From positions 46,267,400-46,331,399 of the forward strand of contig NC_134116.1 in NCBI RefSeq assembly GCF_040939455.1: DNA of 64,000 nucleotides. Reading direction: 5' to 3'. How positions within the stretch are numbered: the first letter of the stretch is position 1; each line of letters opens with the position of its first letter. This stretch comes from Microcebus murinus. Its lineage: Eukaryota; Chordata; Mammalia; Primates; Cheirogaleidae. The position numbers and the translations under genes were made by a program. A model generated the notes under the pieces. That model had not been told where the DNA came from and ran no database searches. It worked only from the letters and a program-made list of their open reading frames with translations. Below, piece by piece: positions 11,305-21,725 of this stretch.

Positions 11305-12110
11305 GTTTTTTTTATTTTGGCATATTATGGGGCTACAAATTTTAAGGTTTCAATAAATGCCCTTTCCCCTCTATCCCCACAAGTTTGAGTTTCCAGCATG
11401 ACAATCCCCCATATGGTGCAAATCTCACTCATTATGAATGTATATACCCGTCCCCCTCCCCCCTCTCGCCTGCCCAATACCCTATTACTGTAGTACCTAT
11501 GTGTCCACTTAGGTGCTGCTCAGTTAATACCAGTTTGCTGGTGAGTATATGTGGTGCTTGTCTTTCCATTCTTGGGATACTTCAAAGTAGTATGGGTTCC
11601 AGCTCTAACCAGGAAAATATAAGATGTGCTATATCACCGTTGTTTCTTAGAGCTGAATAGCACTCCATGGTATACATATACCACATTTTATTAATCCATT
11701 CTTGGATTGATGGGCACTTGGGCTGTTTCCACATCCTTGCAATTATGAATTGTGCTGCTATAAACATTCGAGTGCAGGTGTCTTTTTTGTAGAGTGTCAT
11801 TGGATCTTTTGAGTAGATGCCCAGTAATGGGATTGCTGGATCAAATGGTAGATCCACTTGTATCGCTTTAAGGTATCTCCATATTGCTTTCCACAGAGGT
11901 TGAACTAGTTTGGAGTCCCACCAGCAGTGTAGGAGTGTTCCTCTCTCTCCACATCCATGCCAGCATTTATTGTTTGGAGACTTTTTGATAAAGGCCATTC
12001 TCACCGGAGTTAAGTGATATCTCATTGCAATTCTCTGATGGTTAGCGATATTGAACCAGTCAGTCATTGGCTCCATGTTTTGTCCATTTGGGGAAATTCT
12101 TGTTTTTTAT
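11305..12110 (-). mobile_element. Lemur-type L1 3' end with ORF2 tail, minus strand (third in stack)
   Basis: The 3' tail begins with a T run and 'ttggcatattatgggg', the lemur-type 3'UTR landmark. A 3'UTR of about 280 bp and the last part of ORF2 follow. The 5' side is truncated near 12060-12110. The 3'UTR has many substitutions compared with the copies at 21509 and 49275, so it is not the youngest copy. Confidence 0.9.
11582..12076 (-). pseudogene. L1 ORF2p C-terminal remnant (164 codons, uninterrupted)
   Basis: An open frame encoding the C-terminus of the L1 ORF2 protein (endonuclease/reverse transcriptase). The zinc-knuckle pattern is visible as Cys38, Cys42 and His50, but the expected final Cys is Ser55. 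'KLVQPLWK' (56-63) and an 'IPLLGIY' motif follow, then the conserved tail with '[11 protein letters not shown]'. Full ORF2p is about 1,275 residues, so the endonuclease and reverse-transcriptase domains are absent. The open frame is a surviving piece of a truncated element and has no promoter. Confidence 0.9.
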
Positions 12111-12289
12111 GAATATACATTTATATCTTTGAAGTGAAGGATTAGTTATTTATCTAGTCTTCTCTGGCTTGTTTGGGGTTTTATTGGGTATGTTTGCTTA
12201 TAGATTTCTTTACAATATACCTAGTGAATACCTTCAAAACACTTCCTCTCCTGGATGGGGGATGTCCCAAAATAGATATCCTGGCAGTG

Positions 12290-12880
12290 TGGGAAGTCTA
12301 GCTAAGGGTTCATGCTTAGGAGCCCTATGGGATTTACCTACTATAGCATGGTGCTGCTGACAGCCACGCTGATTTGGTGTCTCCTTTTGTTGAGATACAG
12401 AACAGTGTTTCCTGGTCAGGGGATGCTGGTCCCACTTTCCTCACCTCATCTCTGGCTGCCCTCAGGGATTTTTCTCCCTTCAAATTCTTGCAATACTTTC
12501 TGCGGGTTGAAGCAGGGGCAGATCTCCTGTCAGGGAGCCCAAGCTGGGTGGGAATTTGGTTGTCTACTGGACTCTCACTTTTCCCAGTGTGGTAACTATG
12601 GGTTGGAGGAAAATTTTTTATGCACTTAGTGCCAAGCAGCTTGGGGGAAGAGTGTCACAACTATAAAATCTGATTTTCTTACCATCTATATATAGTGTTT
12701 TCACTTCTCTGTGGCCCTGGGAACTGTCATATCCACATACTTGAGTTCTGGACTATTGCTGGTGATAATTCCAGCATTGCATATTTTGGTTTTCTGTGCG
12801 GGGAAGTGCTTACATGAAAATCCACCATTTTGGTCAAAGTATAGTCTTTCTATTGTCCATTGTTCTCATTCTCTCCCCAC
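12290..12880 (-). mobile_element. Unclassified block, possibly an L1 5'UTR
   Basis: Richer in GC than its surroundings. On the minus strand it has 'ccaaaatggtgga' near the upper end and 'ctgtcagcagcacca' further in, which recall L1 5' ends. Two overlapping open frames (12312-12629 and 12374-12595, plus strand) have no family features. It could belong to one of the neighbouring L1 copies or be a separate old element. Confidence 0.3.
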
Positions 12881-12954
12881 CCCTCATTGAGACATAATTC
12901 ACAAATCACACAATGTGCCATCATATGGAAACTTTTTATGAAACATACTCCTAA

Positions 12955-13020
12955 TCAATGAGTCAAATAAATCATAAGACAAATTGTATGACATATGAAT
13001 TATATCTTAATGAAGCTATT
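12955..13020 (+). mobile_element. Possible L1M 3' tip
   Basis: 'gaattatatcttaatgaagc' resembles the terminal motif of several old L1M 3' ends. It is too short for a firm call. Confidence 0.3.
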
Positions 13021-13465
13021 TTCTCTTATAAGATCAATTTCTTTTGCTGTGCCCTCGATGGGACAATACTGACCTATACCTGGTCATGGTGGAAGAAAAC
13101 TTATTGTAGCAGTGCTATCTTTGGTTGTCTCTTTCCCCAATGTTTCTTTTAAGCTGCCTATTGTCAGTGGTATCACCCCAACCTATTAGCCTCTACCAGT
13201 TGCTAGATGATTGCTTTATTGTTTTGACAATTACTTAAGATGAATAAATTGCTCCAAATTTGGTCAAATTTAATTTAATTCTTTTCCACATGAATTCTTT
13301 TAGACCAGTGTTGGAGACTTACTCCAAACTCAGGAGGGCTTTTGTTAAGCTGGCTCTTTCTTTTGTTCTTTTGGTTAAACTTCCATATGGTCTAAGGTTT
13401 AGATTTATGCTCTCATAAAGTCATACAGTGACTAGTCTCCTCCTAATCACCTACTACCAAAGACT

Positions 13466-13813
13466 CTATTGTTTTTTAAATTGCCCTTGTACTTGAACAT
13501 CTCCAGAGTCTGTTTCAAATGAAGTCTGTTTTGGTGAGGAAGACCTGCCAAACTTTTTGTTTTTATAACTTGCCTCTTCTTCTGGGCAAAACTTCTGTGG
13601 TGCTGCTATCTATAATTCTGGGTATAAAGATATTTGCCCATTTCTTTCCTGTGTTGGATCATTAGCATCTCTTTTCTCAAATTTCTTCTCCTTGTTAAGA
13701 AAATCTGTACTATCAGTAAGCTAGAGAAAGAGTGATTGGGCCCCAGTATTCTTGGTGCCCAGAGTTTCTGCCCTACTTCTGGAAGGTGGATTGAGAAAGG
13801 AGACTAGTCCTCC
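13466..13813 (-). pseudogene. Broken hydrophilic reading frame, gene not recognised
   Basis: Reading the minus strand in one frame from 13813 to the stop at 13466-13468 gives 115 codons with two internal stops (13721-13723 and 13610-13612). The open pieces are about 30, 36 and 46 residues and are rich in Lys, Glu, Ser, Asp and Gln. The last piece contains 'GRSSSPKQTSFETDSGDVQV', which reads like a disordered segment of a real protein. No introns, A-tail or target duplications are visible. It could be a processed pseudogene fragment, an old element's ORF, or chance. Confidence 0.3.
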
Positions 13814-13899
13814 TCAGGTTTTCTGTCCTAGAATAGAGTATCTAAACATGGAGCTGTGGGAATAGGAAAAGCTAGTAAACTGAACCCTGCCCTCAAAGA

Positions 13900-15710
13900 G
13901 ATAAATCAGCTCTTGGCTGCTATATAGGGAGAAAGGGAGCCCTTTATTCTTTAAAGTTCTTGCCAGAATTAGAAATTCCATTATAATGAGCTGATGGGGG
14001 AAGTGAGTGTGTTATAGTTCAAATACAACCAACTATAGTTCTTAGTGAGATGTAGTAAATGTTCTCAAATAAATAGTTCTTAATTTACTGTATATCCTTA
14101 GAAAAATTCCCAAAGACTTTAAGTGTGTGACTGTGTGTGTGTATAATAATTTTTACTAGTTAAGCTTGTTTTTCTGGGAAGAGTGTCCACATAATTCTTC
14201 ATACCACCATTCTGAAGATCATTCTCCCATTCATCTTGTTATAGTTCTTCATTCCTTACATTCTCTTTATATTTATGACTTCTGGCTATGCTCTATGCTT
14301 AAAAATTCCCCAAACACCACCACCACTAATAAGCAATTTATAGCTAACTATATAAGAAACACCACAATATTACTAAATCAACAAGAAATGCCACAAGAAG
14401 GCAGGCACTAAATACAAAATGTCTTTTTAGTGAATGTACTTTAAATAATATATTTGACTTATACTAGACTCATAATGGTTTTGTCACATTTTTTGTAATT
14501 AAGACAATCTTCATGGCTTATAATAAGGCATAATAATATAATAAAATATATATCTATATATTGTTTGTTGTCTTCATCTTTGTAATATAAGTTGTTCAGA
14601 AATATGTACCAACTTAATAAACTTAGCCTTGTTGATCTGAAGGTATTCCCTTCTTTTGTCTTTTCCCTGATAGCATCAGGGTGATTTTCTCCAAATTTTA
14701 CAAACCAGAGGCATATTCTGCCTGGTCTGGTCCTCTTAAGGTCACAAGTGATATTTATTCTATTTTACCATTTAATAAATTTTGTTTATACATTGAAGGA
14801 AAAAACTATATATATTAACATTTAGAAAACAGTTAGAACAAAATTTGGTTTACTTAAGAGAAAAGAAAAGAAAAACTATATGCAATTGTATATCAGGTAC
14901 TTTGCAAACATATTGATGTAAGATAAGAATTATCATTTTTATTGTACATTTAAGACATACAAAATTCATAAAAATTATATCACATGTAATTTGAGATAGA
15001 GGTAGTGTCTGAAACCATTTTCACTCTAGACACCATGTTTTTAGTCAAAATCTCTGGAAATTACGTCTGCAGCATTCCATGAGTACTAGCATCATCAGGA
15101 ATGGCACCTAAGGGAGATTGTCCAAAATCAGTAGCCAAAAGAAGTTGAAATTCCAGTATCAATCCTCTTACAGTTGAGAAATTAAGAGAGGCTTTATAGT
15201 AATGTTATAAGATATGTGATATCTCTATGGACTAAGAAGAAGATTAATCAAGCTGAACAACAAAAATGAGTTAACATGATAAAAATTGCTTGGAAGTTAG
15301 TTTAAAGTTGTTTAACTATGATAACTTAGCATTTTAGCCTTTTTAGCCAAGCTTTAGTCATTGTTTGGAAAGATATTCATTCTTGAAGTAAATATCACAA
15401 AAAACTGCATTAGCAGAATATTCCACATGAATCTTATGCAAAAAATGGGTAAAGATAATCTATTCAAATTACTAACAACCAAATATCTGGAGAGGATCTA
15501 TGAGAAGAAAGAACTTTTGTGTTCTCACAAAACAAACTTACAATGCAAAATTATAGCCAATGTCACCAGGTTATTTACAAAATATTATGCAAAAAACAGT
15601 CTCCTAATTCAGGAAAATCAGGTAGACTTAAATGTTTTGCCTCAATGTATATTTCCTTTGATTTATTATTATTTTTAATGTTAGAGTAATATATATACAT
15701 ATATATATAT
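13900..15710. other. Unclassified AT-rich DNA
   Basis: It holds a short (TG)n at 14132-14142 and no recognised gene or repeat. The 105-codon open frame at 15361-15678 is Lys/Asn/Ile-rich, lacks any known motif and runs into an AT-repeat, so I do not call it a gene. Confidence 0.5.
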
Positions 15711-16002
15711 TTTTTGAGACAGTCTCACTCTATTGTGCAGACTAGGGTGCTATGTATGGTGTCAGCCTAGCTCATGACAATGTAAAACTCCTGGGCTCAA
15801 GTAATCCTCCTGCCTCAGCCTCCCAAGTAGCTAGGACTACAGGCGCAGTCCACCATGCCCAGCTAGGCTAATTGTTTCTATTTTTAGTAGAGATAGGTCA
15901 GGATGGTCAGACTAGTCTGGAACTCCTGACCTCCAACAATCCTCCCACCTTAGCCTCCTGGAGTGCTAGGATTACAGGAGTGAGCCACCCACAGTGCCTG
16001 GC
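15711..16002 (-). mobile_element. Alu SINE (strepsirrhine type), minus strand
   Basis: A near full-length dimeric Alu in antisense: 'tttttgagacagtctcactc', then 'gtgtcagcctagctcatg', 'cctcagcctcccaagtagct', a second arm, and 'gtgctaggattacagg'. 'gtcagcctagctca' in the right monomer is a strepsirrhine-type feature. It was inserted beside an (AT)n tract. No clean target-site duplication can be read. Confidence 0.93.
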
Positions 16003-17170
16003 TTACATATTGCCTTTTAAAAAATTAGCTTATATATTTAGTATTTTATTTACATTTATGATGAATTTACAAATATTTATGTTCTATAGAAAATGAAATT
16101 TAACTACTGCAAAATAAGTTAAAAGAAAATGAATGTGGTATGTGTATGTATATATGTGTGTATGTTTTCTAAGTAAAACAAGTTAGTTGAAGGTTATGTT
16201 TAATTAAATTTAATTAAAAGCATCCAGATGGTGCTAGTGAGGTGTTATCTTTGCTCATCAAAAATAAGCAACACACACACACACAAACTTTCTACATGAC
16301 TTCCATTCACTTGTAACACAATGGCCCAAAATAATTATCAAATCATCTTTATAATTTTATCAAAATAAGCAAAACTTCTAATTCCCCTGATACAATAAAA
16401 TTAATAAATGGATCTTACAAACATAAAATAATTATATTCTGAACTTTGATATGTACTCAGTACACTCAGCACAAGATCATTTTTCTGTATACAAGAATTA
16501 AATTTTGCAATGAATATTAATGATGGTATTTTATTTTGAGGGTAATATAAATAAAGACCATACTTAGATTGTTTTCAACAATTACATTTAAAAAATGTAT
16601 CTTCAAAAACAACAGAAAATTAATGATCCTGATAAATATAATAGGTAAATTAAACATCATTTTAAAGGATTATAAACACACGACAGTTTATAAAGAGGAA
16701 GTTGTTACCGTCCGTATCATATTAGAAGCTTTTGGAGCTAAATAATATGAACAGAACCTTGTTTTTCTGCCAAATATTCTTGTTAATACAGCTAGAGAAA
16801 TACTGTTTAAACATACATACTCTAGTAGCAGAAGTCAACAAATATATTTAGTATCAAATTCTTTAGAGAGCTAGATGGAAATGGGTATTTTTATATTGAA
16901 GTGTGAAAATATAGTTTTATTTAACAAATAAATTTCCAGCCTTGTTTATTTTTATTATGGGTTTATATTTCTGTATAAATCTCTATAAAAATATAACATT
17001 TTTACATATTGGGTTGTTTGTTACATTAATTATAACTTAGTAATGGTTATTTAAACCATTAAATTGTTGAATACAATTGAAGACAATCGAAATTTTCTAT
17101 TATAGATAAATATCTGGAGTTTGACATCTCAGGGACGTAAACGTAAATAGTATTTAAAAGATGTTAGGAG

Positions 17171-17173
<3 letters not shown>

Positions 17174-17214
<41 letters not shown>

Positions 17215-17232
17215 CCTCTCTCTCTCTCTCTA
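17174..17232. repeat. (TG)n followed by (CT)n compound microsatellite
   Basis: About 19 TG units (17174-17212), a short spacer, then a CT tract to 17232. The TG part is pure, so it is likely length-variable. Confidence 0.95.
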
Positions 17233-18360
17233 AATTACAAGATGCTCAATTTTATACCAATATTACTCAGGCAGTCTGTAGCTCATTGCCACGCCCAAGT
17301 ATTGAATTTCTCATTGGCCTTTGAATTTGAATGACTGCTCAGCTCTTTCATATACTAAGAAAACAATGGAATGTTGGTCTAGACATATGTAGATCTTCAG
17401 GACTTTTCATTACTTGGATGGTACACACACACACACATACAGAGTAACTGAAGTGTTCACATTTCCATAATAAATTATTTACAGTAATATGTATGTATGT
17501 ATATTATTAATGAACAAGTAACTATGTTATTCATTTTTGAAAAAACAATACTCTTTTTTACAGCACCCACATTCATAGATTTATAAAATAAGTTTTTGTA
17601 ATGCTGAATATAGTGAAATTAAAACAATTCTTCCATTCATAAGTATTTTCACTTCACCTGCTCCTTGCTTTATGTAATCATACAAACATGAATTTTCCTA
17701 AATTTTTTGCTTACACTTTTAGCATTAACTGAAAGCTTGAGAACAATTATATAAAGTAATTTAAATATTTCATATAATATTAGAAATTATCTCAAATTTA
17801 TACCCACAATACTGATCACTTACAATATAAAGTAACATAATGGGAAAAAAGATAAACTGAGTTCTCTGTGCTTTTTAGAAGGTGACAAACTAATGAATAG
17901 CAGAGGGCAAATAGAAATTTGAAGTAGAAATAAAAATAAGTAGTCAACACCTGAAGAAATGTACAACTAGAGAGTTAGGTCTGTGGTAAAAAGATAAGAA
18001 ATAAGGACTTTTTTAAAATAGATATTACTATTAATACCTTAAGGAGGAGAAAATAGTAGAGGAACAAATTTAAAATGAAAGAGACTATTTCTGCTATTTG
18101 CAAGCTAATTTATCTAAGCACACCAAAACTAATTCAGAGATCAGCTTAGAATATGAACCAGATGTCCTCATAACTGAATAGGATTAGACAAATTATTTAT
18201 TACTGCTCAAACCTCTCTGCCTCTCTTTCAGCTAACATATGGATGTCTTCCAGTTCTCTTAATTTTCAATACTGTTGGGACACAATCACTGAAGGTGACA
18301 TGTGGCATGTGTCACAATTACACTCTTGGGAACAAGCAGATGTTTCGAGAGAAATCAGAG

Positions 18361-18391
18361 ATACACACACACAAACACACACACACAAACA
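18361..18391. repeat. (CA)n microsatellite, interrupted
   Basis: A CA tract with CAAA interruptions. No coding meaning. Confidence 0.85.
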
Positions 18392-19059
18392 ATTCTCTAT
18401 GTAAAAGTACCTGAATGGTCAGGAAAAAGCCTATTTAACTGTGGAAATGACACATATTTAACCAAAAATCTGTTGATCTTAATTAGATAGTGAATTATAT
18501 TTCTTTAGGTCTTTACTCGGTTTTACTATATGTAGTTAATTAAAACAAGAGAAGAATTTACTCACCTAAGGCAAAAAACATGGAAGTACTGCAAATCATT
18601 ATAAAGTATGAGATTATTATTATACTTAAACATCTGAATACATATATTTATATAAAATTAAATTATGAATTTAATAAGAGCAAGTGATCCTCAACTAAAT
18701 TTGACCTCTTCTGTACTCAGTAGGTTGTGTTTTGAGTCAAACAAAAATATCATTTTTGACAAAGATTATTCATGCTCTGTTTCAACATATTTTCACATAA
18801 ATCCTGTAGGATAAGATATTACACGTTTACCATACATCTTGTTGAAATTTACTTATTCATATTGATGTCTCTTGATCAGCAATTTTCCATTAGTCATCAA
18901 TTGACAAGTAGCTTCATGAATATTAACTGTTACATAAACTAACCAGAAAGACAGAAAGTAAAATCATTTATCATTTTAAGGAATTGGTTAACTTTCTATG
19001 AAAAGCATAAAGAGATTTGTTTTAATTTTGACTGGCTTGTGTCTCTTTTGGCACTCTAG

Positions 19060-19204
19060 CAAACATGAAATGGAATGTGATTGTTTAGCTTTTCAAGGTC
19101 TCTTCAGTCCATCACAGAAGATAGATATTCATTAGGGAAAATATGAGCACTATGAATCAGAGACATTGCGAGAATATCTCAAGCTTTTGCCAGAGTAAGA
19201 CGAG
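19060..19204 (+). other. Candidate exon (splice acceptor and donor bracket), function unknown
   Basis: A pyrimidine-rich 'gtgtctcttttggcactctag' region ends in AG at 19058-19059. A consensus donor 'gag|gtaagg' begins at 19205. The 145 bases between have one frame that is open except for a TAG near the middle and a TAA near the end. It could be a noncoding-RNA exon, a decayed coding exon or a chance pairing of signals. No homology is recognised. Confidence 0.2.
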
Positions 19205-19543
19205 GTAAGGAATTTGGTGTCTGAGTTTTGGATGTTAAGAGTTATTGTTCTGTGTTTTCTGTTTACTTATGTCAGAAACAATGTGAGTGTTTTAGAAAAA
19301 AATATTATTTAAATTTTCTCAGAGACTAAATTATTTAAACTGGAATAGTCACATGAAAACTTGACAAAGCACAGATTTTACAAGGTGACTATTTAAATGT
19401 TTTGGGGGACAGGAAATTAGTCAGATAATGTGTTCAATAAAATGCATATGTGCTTAATGAGTATCAGAAAATATGTGGAATCAACTTCGAGATCCTAGTT
19501 TAAAAAAAATAAACAATAGTTATATTGGCAAATATTCTACATA

Positions 19544-19993
19544 CCAGGTTTCCCGAAAATAAGACCTACCCGAAAAATAAGCCCTAACAGGATTTCTAAG
19601 CATTTGCACAATATAATCCCTACCCCGAAAATAAGACCTAGTGATGGGCGTGGCTACGCAGTGTATCTGCACAACCCACGCATTTCATCGCAGAGCGGTA
19701 AAGAAGGCGAGCAGCCCTTCTCATCTGCCCCATGAAAGCTCTATTATTCCACATGAGAGATTGGGGCCAATGGTTCTAAAGGAAATAGAGTCGCAAGAAA
19801 TTCAGGATGAAATTCGGGGTTTGGAGAGTTATGATGATGTTCCAGAAGAAGACACCTTAACTATATTTGAATAAATGTAGATTGTTGTACCGTACTTAAA
19901 AAAAAAATAACACATCCCCTGAAAATAAGCCCTAAGGTGACTTCTTGAGGAACAATAAATATAAGACCCTGTCTTATTTTCAGGGAAACACGG
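19544..19993 (+). mobile_element. Complete 450-bp DNA transposon, TA target duplication (Tc1/mariner-superfamily type)
   Basis: The ends are inverted: the left end reads CCAGGTTTCCCGAAAATAAG, and the right end on the minus strand reads CCGTGTTTCCCTGAAAATAA. TA dinucleotides flank both sides (19542-19543 and 19994-19995), which is the signature of Tc1/mariner/pogo integration. A motif CCC(C/T)GAAAATAAG(A/C)CC recurs directly at 19552, 19569, 19623 and 19916, and inverted at 19971-19985, suggesting subterminal transposase-binding repeats. The interior keeps the tail of an open frame (listed separately). The element is too short to encode a transposase and is therefore non-autonomous. I do not recall a certain family name. 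Confidence 0.85.
19641..19874 (+). pseudogene. Probable C-terminal remnant of a transposase, inside the 450-bp transposon
   Basis: A 77-codon open frame that ends at a natural TGA'ATAA' context near the 3' end of the element ('ctatatttgaataa'). Its C-terminus is acidic ('EEDTLTIFE') and is preceded by a Glu/Ile/Gln-rich stretch. The first ATG is probably not an original start. No DDE catalytic motif or DNA-binding domain lies in it, so it cannot work alone. The likely history is an internal deletion of an autonomous element that kept the end of its ORF. Identity as transposase is inferred from position, not from a recognised domain. Confidence 0.45.
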
Positions 19994-19995
19994 TA

Positions 19996-20499
19996 GTACA
20001 CCTCAAACAAGCTTTAATGTAGAAATATATATTTTTAATTACTAATACATGAATTCAATAGTGTTTGTATACAATTTTATGCATTGATACATATGTAAAT
20101 ACCACAGAAATCAATCACTATTTTCTTTTTATTTTGTATTTCAGAATATTATGGGAGGACAAATGTTTTAGTTTTTTAATTTATTATGTATTTACTAATT
20201 TATTCAAGAAATTGTTTTTAAACATGTAGTAATAAAGTAAATAGTAAAAATATCAGATATTTTATGCTTACATCAGAGCCAGGAATTCGAAGCTCAATGT
20301 CTGTGGAGGATATTCATCAAGGTTGCACTAGATGATATCTGAAACAAGGGAATGCATTTTATGTTTGAAAAATGTCACAGTTTATTACTGAATTGAGGAA
20401 CATCTTTATATACATGATGCACATACATATAATATATAGTAAAAAACAAAAAAAGTCATTTTTAAGATACCTTGCACATGTTAACATTTTGTAATTAAA
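19996..20499. other. Unclassified AT-rich stretch
   Basis: I see no gene or clear repeat. Confidence 0.5.
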
Positions 20500-20660
20500 T
20501 TTTTTTCCCATACATCTCTGAGATAACCAAAAAGATACTGTCTCCTTTTTATAGACTAGGAAATTGTAGGTCAGAGTGTTCCCAAGGTCACATGAATAAT
20601 AATTTACAAAACCAAATCACTAATTACTTATTTTGATTTTTACTCCAGTGACCCATTACC
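20500..20660 (+). mobile_element. MIR SINE fragment
   Basis: It follows the MIR core order: 'tttttatagactaggaaatt', then 'caaggtcacatgaat', then a 'ttttactccagtgaccc' tail. It is strongly diverged, as expected for a mammalian-wide element. Confidence 0.65.
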
Positions 20661-20967
20661 TATGATAAAACATAACTGATGAAAAATTCATCATCTCTCT
20701 ACAATAGCACAGCAGTAGAGCAAGAAGAAAGCTTAAATTCACATGAAATTTGAAAGTTAAGGAAAATGATCACTGTGGAAAGAAAACTGCATCTCAGGTA
20801 TCCATTCCAGTGTACATTCCAAATGATTTCTACTACTGTATAATCATCTCTTTTAAAGGAAATACGCTGCAGAAAAGCATTAAGACTCAAAAACCAAACA
20901 GAGAGAATTACTGAGTCTGTGGTTAACATAAATAGCTCATGTAAAGTATGAATTTTTTCATACCCAG

Positions 20968-21116
20968 AGGCAAGGTCAAATCTACTGAAGTACACTTAAC
21001 TGAAGAAGTTCTCAGCTGGCAGTTTGCGTGCCATGACTGCTTCTCTGTCGGATTCTCATTGGACCTCAAAGTTCCCGCTGATAGACTTGACTGGAAGATG
21101 ACCTCTGGTTATTATG
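20968..21116 (+). other. Candidate exon in a GC-richer patch, function unknown
   Basis: An AG at 20966-20967 follows 'ttttttcataccc', and a possible donor 'ttatg|gtatgt' begins at 21117. The bracketed 149 bases are richer in GC and CpG than their surroundings and lie in a 78-codon open frame (20948-21184). The open frame contains 'SWQFACHDCFSVGFSLDLKV' but no domain I know. It could be a conserved noncoding element, an old repeat or an exon. Confidence 0.2.
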
Positions 21117-21508
21117 GTATGTTGTTTTCAGAGAAGATAACAGTGTGCGCTCATTTTAGGTTTTCTACTATAGGGATGCATTAGATACAAACGACTATAT
21201 ACTGGCTCCTAATCAAAGCTCACAAACACTCTCATGAGGCCTGCTGTTTGGTACAATGTACAGATTTTAGAATACCTAAGGACAGTTCAAAAAAAGAACT
21301 GTGGTAATATAAAAGGGTATTCTGAATAGATTTCTTCTCATTTTTTATTATATGATAACTTCAAAATCTTCAGAAAAATATATGACATTTATATATTTTT
21401 ATAAATAACACACTGAATATTTTGCATTTTGATATTTATAAGTGTGTTAGTAAATATTATATATTTATGTGGAATAGAAAGAGTACTTGTATTTTCACCA
21501 GTTCTTTT

Positions 21509-21715
21509 TTCTTCCTTTTTTTTAATTTATTTTTTTTATTTCAGCATATTATGGGGGTACCAATGTTTACGTTACATATATTGCCTTTGCCCCACTTGAG
21601 TCAGAGCATCCAGTGTGTCCCTCCCCCAGACGGTGTGCACTGCACCCATTAGGTGTGTATATACCCATCCCATCCTCCTCCCTGATGAATGTTAGTACTA
21701 TATGTGCATTTAAGT
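21509..21715 (-). mobile_element. Lemur-type L1 3' tip, minus strand, with perfect target-site duplication
   Basis: The T-rich start and 'tttcagcatattatgggggt' identify the lemur-type L1 3' end, truncated to about 200 bp of 3'UTR. The 10-bp direct repeat CAGTTCTTTT lies at 21499-21508 and again at 21716-21725, so both boundaries are exact. This is classic target-primed reverse transcription. Confidence 0.95.
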
Positions 21716-21725
21716 CAGTTCTTTT

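Larger units (their letters stand above)
16010..19541. other. Unique AT-rich DNA with microsatellites
   Basis: No gene is supported. It contains the (TG)n/(CT)n tract at 17174, short CA tracts near 16271, 17423 and 18362, and a candidate exon at 19060-19204 listed separately. Confidence 0.5.

Noticed and set aside
12312..12629. 105-codon open frame
   Set aside because: It lies in a repeat-like GC-richer block. An overlapping frame is equally open and no domain is seen.
14520..14570. TATA-like AT runs as promoters
   Set aside because: Such AT runs occur throughout the window and none is followed by a credible gene.
15361..15678. 105-codon Lys/Asn/Ile-rich open frame
   Set aside because: No family motif. 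It ends in an AT-repeat next to an Alu and looks like chance openness in AT-rich DNA.
16266..16286. Short repeats as a CRISPR array
   Set aside because: These and other short tandem tracts are dinucleotide microsatellites without spacers, and the genome is mammalian.
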